A stretch of DNA of 64,000 bases from Parvibaculum sp039973015 (lineage in GTDB: Bacteria; Pseudomonadota; Alphaproteobacteria; Parvibaculales; Parvibaculaceae). Position numbers and translations under genes: made by a program. The stretch is from assembly GCF_039973015.1 (NCBI RefSeq), contig NZ_JBDWLT010000010.1, positions 558,001 to 622,000 on the forward strand. Direction: 5' to 3'. A model generated the notes under the pieces. That model did no database searches. It was not told where the DNA came from and saw nothing but the letters and a program-made list of their open reading frames with translations. Below, piece after piece: positions 60,703 through 64,000 of this stretch; position 1 is the stretch's first letter, and the number at the start of each line of letters is the position of its first letter.

Positions 60703-63579
60703 ATGTCCACCGATACGACCTCCGAAAATAAAGGCGCCGAAGAAGCCGGCCGCGACTATCGCGAGACGCTTTTTCTGCCGAAAACCGATTTTCCGATGAA
60801 GGCGGGGCTTCCCGTGCGCGAGCCCGAATGGCTGGAGCGCTGGCAGAAGCTCGACCTCTACAACCGGCTCCGCGAAAGCGCGAAGGGCCGCGAGACCTTC
60901 GTCCTGCATGACGGTCCTCCTTACGCGAATGGCAACATCCATATAGGCCATGCGCTGAACAAGATCCTGAAGGACATCGTCGTGCGCTCGCAGCAGATGA
61001 TGGGCAAGGACGCCGCCTATATCCCTGGCTGGGACTGCCACGGGCTTCCGATCGAGTGGAAGATCGAGGAGAAGTACCGCAAGAAGGGCCTCAACAAGGA
61101 CGAGGTGCCGCCGCTGGAATTCCGGCGCGAATGCCGCGAGTTTGCCCAGCACTGGGTCGATGTGCAGAAGGAAGAGTTCAAGCGCCTCGGCGTTTCCGGC
61201 GAGTGGGACAATCCCTACCTCACCATGTCCTTCGACGCCGAAGCGAAGATCGTCGAGGAATTCCAGAAATTTCTCATGAACGGTTCGCTCTATCGCGGCT
61301 CGAAGCCGGTCATGTGGTCGGTGGTGGAAAAGACCGCGCTGGCGGAAGCCGAAATCGAGTATCACGACCACACCAGCCACACGATCTGGGTGAAGTTTCC
61401 GGTGGTGAAGGGCGATGCCTTGAAGGGCGCCGCGGTTGTGATCTGGACGACAACGCCCTGGACGATCCCGGCGAACCGCGCGATCTCCTATTCGCCGAAA
61501 ATCGCTTACGGCCTCTACGAAGTGAAGGCGACGGGCGAGAAGCTTGTGCTCGCCGATGCGCTCGCAGCGCAGGTCGCGAAGGACGCGGGCATCGAGGACT
61601 GGACGCGGCTTCGCGACGTGATGGCCGATGAACTGTGCGGCGTCGTTTGCGCGCATCCCTTCCGTGGTCAGGGCTACGACTTCGACGTGCCGCTGCTGGC
61701 GGGCGATCATGTGACGGAAGAGGCCGGTACCGGCTTCGTCCACACCGCGCCCGGCCACGGCCAGGACGACTACATCATCTGGGTCGAGAACTTCGGCTCG
61801 AAGGACATCCCCGAAACCGTGAACGAGGAAGGCGGCTATTACGACCATGTGCCGCTCTTCGCGGGCAAGTTCGTGCTGACGCGGCAGGGCAAGGAAGGCA
61901 ACGCCAACGCCGCTGTGATCGAGGAGCTTGAGAAAGCGGATGCGCTGCTGGCCAAGGGCAAGGTCAAGCACTCCTATCCGCATTCATGGCGCTCCAAGGC
62001 GCCGCTCATCTTCCGCAACACGCCGCAATGGTTCGTGGCGATGGATGCGAAGATCGAGGCGGCGGGCGGCCGCGAATTCCGCGACGTCGCGCTGGAGGAA
62101 ATCGACAAGGTGCGCTGGGTGCCCGCGCGCAACCGCAACCGGATCCACTCGATGGTGGAAGGCCGCCCCGACTGGGTGCTGTCGCGCCAGCGCGCCTGGG
62201 GCGTGCCGCTGACACTCTTCGTGAAGAAGGACGATGGCTCGCTGCTCCGTGACGAGGCCGTGAACGCGCGCATCGTCGAAGCCGTCGCCAGCGAAGGTGC
62301 GGATGCCTGGTTCGAGCATCCGGCATCGGACTTCCTCGGAAGCCAATACAGCGAAGCGGACTACGAGAAAGTCACCGACATTCTCGATGTCTGGTTCGAT
62401 TCAGGGTCCACCCATGCCTTCGTGCTGGAAGCGCGCGGGATACCGACACCCGCCGACCTCTATCTCGAAGGTTCCGACCAGCATCGCGGCTGGTTTCAGT
62501 CCTCGCTGCTCGAAAGCTGCGCGACGCGAGGCCGCGCGCCCTACCGGCAGGTGCTGACGCATGGCATGACGCTGACCGACAAGGGCCTCAAGATGTCGAA
62601 GTCGCTCGGCAATGCGATCGAGCCCGAAGCGATCATCAAGCAGAACGGCGCGGAAATCCTGCGCCTGTGGGTCGCGAGCACCGACTACTGGGAAGATCAC
62701 AGCATCGGCAACGACATCATCAAGTCGAATGTCGAGGCCTACCGGAAGCTCCGTAATACGTTCCGCTACCTGATCGGCAATCTTGCGGGCTTCGACGATG
62801 CAGAGCGCCTGCCTGTCTCCGAGATGCCGGAACTCGAACGCGTGATCCTGCATCGCCTTGCCGAGCTCGATGACCTCGTGCGCAAGGCCTACACGGATTA
62901 CGACTTCAAGCGGGTGTCGCATACGCTGTCGAATTTCATGAATGTCGAACTTTCGGCTTTCTATTTCGACATCCGAAAGGACGCGCTTTATTGCGATGCG
63001 CCCTCGGCGCTGCGCCGCCGTGCCTGCCGCACGGTGCTCGATCATCTCTTCTCCTGCCTCACGGCATGGCTAGCGCCGGTGCTTTGTTTTACGGCGGAAG
63101 AGGTCTGGCTCTCGCGCTTCCCTTCCGGCGAAGACTCGGTGCATCTGCGCACTTTCCCGGAAATCCCGGCCGATTGGCGCAACGAGGCGCTTTCCGAGAA
63201 ATGGAAAAAGGTGCGCGAACTCCGCCGCGTGGTCACGGGTGCGCTTGAAGTCGAACGCCGCGAAAAGCGGATCGGCGCGAGCCTTGAAGCGGCCCCTGAA
63301 GTCTTCGTTTCGCGATCCGAGCTTGTGGAGGCGATGAAGGGTGTCGACCTCGCCGAAATCTCGATCACGAGCCAGGCGACGCTCGCCGAAGGCGAAGGCC
63401 CCGCCGATGCCTGGCGGCTCGACGATGTGCCGGGCGTTGCCGTCGTGCCGAAGCTTGCAGAGGGACGCAAATGCGCACGTTCCTGGCGTATCCTGCCGGA
63501 AGTGGGAAGCGACCCGGATTACCCGGATCTCTCGCTCCGCGATGCGGCGGCGGTCCGCGAATACGACGCGCAGCACTGA
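60703..63579 (+). CDS. ileS: Isoleucyl-tRNA synthetase
   Basis: Charges tRNA(Ile). 958 residues. HIGH motif (GNIHIGHALNK, about residue 85), KMSKS motif (GLKMSKSLGN near 630), CP1 editing domain (about 195-400; TTTPWTIPANRA, GTGFVHTAPGHGQDDY) and anticodon-binding helices after 690. The C-terminal zinc site normally holding four cysteines keeps only one: KCARSW replaces CxxC and PDLSLRDA replaces the second pair. Followed 21 bases later by lspA. Confidence 0.96.
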   Translation: MSTDTTSENKGAEEAGRDYRETLFLPKTDFPMKAGLPVREPEWLERWQKLDLYNRLRESAKGRETFVLHDGPPYANGNIHIGHALNKILKDIVVRSQQMMGKDAAYIPGWDCHGLPIEWKIEEKYRKKGLNKDEVPPLEFRRECREFAQHWVDVQKEEFKRLGVSGEWDNPYLTMSFDAEAKIVEEFQKFLMNGSLYRGSKPVMWSVVEKTALAEAEIEYHDHTSHTIWVKFPVVKGDALKGAAVVIWTTTPWTIPANRAISYSPKIAYGLYEVKATGEKLVLADALAAQVAKDAGIEDWTRLRDVMADELCGVVCAHPFRGQGYDFDVPLLAGDHVTEEAGTGFVHTAPGHGQDDYIIWVENFGSKDIPETVNEEGGYYDHVPLFAGKFVLTRQGKEGNANAAVIEELEKADALLAKGKVKHSYPHSWRSKAPLIFRNTPQWFVAMDAKIEAAGGREFRDVALEEIDKVRWVPARNRNRIHSMVEGRPDWVLSRQRAWGVPLTLFVKKDDGSLLRDEAVNARIVEAVASEGADAWFEHPASDFLGSQYSEADYEKVTDILDVWFDSGSTHAFVLEARGIPTPADLYLEGSDQHRGWFQSSLLESCATRGRAPYRQVLTHGMTLTDKGLKMSKSLGNAIEPEAIIKQNGAEILRLWVASTDYWEDHSIGNDIIKSNVEAYRKLRNTFRYLIGNLAGFDDAERLPVSEMPELERVILHRLAELDDLVRKAYTDYDFKRVSHTLSNFMNVELSAFYFDIRKDALYCDAPSALRRRACRTVLDHLFSCLTAWLAPVLCFTAEEVWLSRFPSGEDSVHLRTFPEIPADWRNEALSEKWKKVRELRRVVTGALEVERREKRIGASLEAAPEVFVSRSELVEAMKGVDLAEISITSQATLAEGEGPADAWRLDDVPGVAVVPKLAEGRKCARSWRILPEVGSDPDYPDLSLRDAAAVREYDAQH

Positions 63580-63600
63580 GCGCGAGAGGGAGATAAAGGG

Positions 63601-64000
63601 ATGACGAGCCTGAACCGCGAGACTTTCTGGGGCCCCTGGTCTCTCTACGGGTCGCTGATCGGGCTGGCGGGCTTTGCCGTCGACCGTGCCCATAAATGGT
63701 GGATGATCAATATTTATGACATCGCCGCGCGGGGCCGCGTCGAGGTGACGTCCTTTTTCGACCTTGTCATGGCCTGGAATCAGGGCGTCAGCTACGGCCT
63801 TTTCGAGGCGCAGACGGCGCTGGGCGTGGCAATCCTCGCGGGCTTCGCCATCGCGGTCATTATCGGCCTCAGCCTCTGGCTTGCCCGGGTGGACCACAAG
63901 GTGACGGCGCTTGCCATCGGCCTGATCCTCGGCGGCGCCCTCGGGAATGTCTATGACCGCATTTTCTATGGCGCAGTGGCGGACTTTTTTAGTTTTCACG
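63601..64000 (+). CDS. lspA: Signal peptidase II, start of gene
   Basis: Prolipoprotein signal peptidase, aspartic protease of the inner membrane. The first 133 residues lie in the window; the gene runs off the end. Catalytic-region motifs: VMAWNQGVSYGLF, GGALGNVYDRIFYGAVADFF containing both active-site Asp. ATG 63601 follows AAAGGG. The ileS-lspA order is common in proteobacteria. Confidence 0.93.
   Translation, partial: MTSLNRETFWGPWSLYGSLIGLAGFAVDRAHKWWMINIYDIAARGRVEVTSFFDLVMAWNQGVSYGLFEAQTALGVAILAGFAIAVIIGLSLWLARVDHKVTALAIGLILGGALGNVYDRIFYGAVADFFSFH

Overview
The window is a high-GC alphaproteobacterial chromosome segment, mostly core genes with a few accessory insertions. Pointers to the group are the Caulobacter/Rhizobiales-type cpaABCDEF-tadBC pilus locus, the arrangement SRP RNA-dnaX-ybaB-recR, a membrane-anchored CycM-type cytochrome c divergent from kdsB-pheA, a TipF-like EAL protein, and BrnT/BrnA. 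A hydrocarbon- or surfactant-degrading Rhizobiales relative such as Parvibaculum would fit, but that assignment is inference from gene content.

Layout. 1-9.5 kb: Tad/Flp pilus operon (cpaA, B, C, D, E, F, tadB, tadC) facing a convergent tadD. 9.7-14.4 kb: TAXI-type solute receptor, glutathione S-transferase, M17 aminopeptidase, MarR-like regulator and NlpC/P60 hydrolase. 14.4-15.0 kb: a DUF559 (Vsr-like) nuclease gene bracketed by palindromic repeats. 15-22.7 kb: a peptide ABC importer (yejF, E, B and two tandem yejA-like binding proteins). 22.9-25.5 kb: cycM, kdsB, pheA. 25.6-30.5 kb: membrane protein, nudC, SRP RNA, dnaX, ybaB, recR. 30.5-37.4 kb: alanine/sodium symporter, rmuC, def-fmt-truA, murI and a membrane protein. 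37.4-41.1 kb: dapE, dapD, TipF-like protein. 41.3-47.0 kb: secernin-like hydrolase, glutathione peroxidase, DinB protein, OmpA lipoprotein, two short-chain dehydrogenases and an acetyltransferase. 47.1-49.1 kb: BrnT/BrnA toxin-antitoxin and a metallo-beta-lactamase-fold hydrolase. 49.1-51.8 kb: an AT-richer island with an OLD-family ATPase/TOPRIM nuclease, flanked by an unexplained minus-strand terminator and a duplicated 70-bp unit. 51.8-60.4 kb: class III aminotransferase with a divergent XRE-cupin regulator, an outer-membrane-like protein, a MarR-controlled catabolic-looking cluster, periplasmic cyclohexadienyl dehydratase and a small membrane protein. 60.7-64 kb: ileS and the start of lspA.

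Functional links. The Tad genes encode most of one pilus machine; the pilin and TadE/F/G pseudopilins are not here. def and fmt handle formyl-methionine at the start and end of translation initiation. dapD and dapE are two steps of the succinylase lysine/diaminopimelate pathway. pheA and pheC give a cytoplasmic and a periplasmic route to phenylpyruvate.

The least ordinary parts are (1) a family of hairpin-plus-AATTTTCG repeats at five intergenic sites, one enclosing a DUF559 nuclease gene in the manner of REP/RAYT systems; (2) the solitary OLD-family nuclease, next to a terminator that implies an unannotated antisense-strand transcript and to a duplicated non-coding unit; and (3) two different long inverted repeats that exactly fill the gap between the dnaX stop and the ybaB start.
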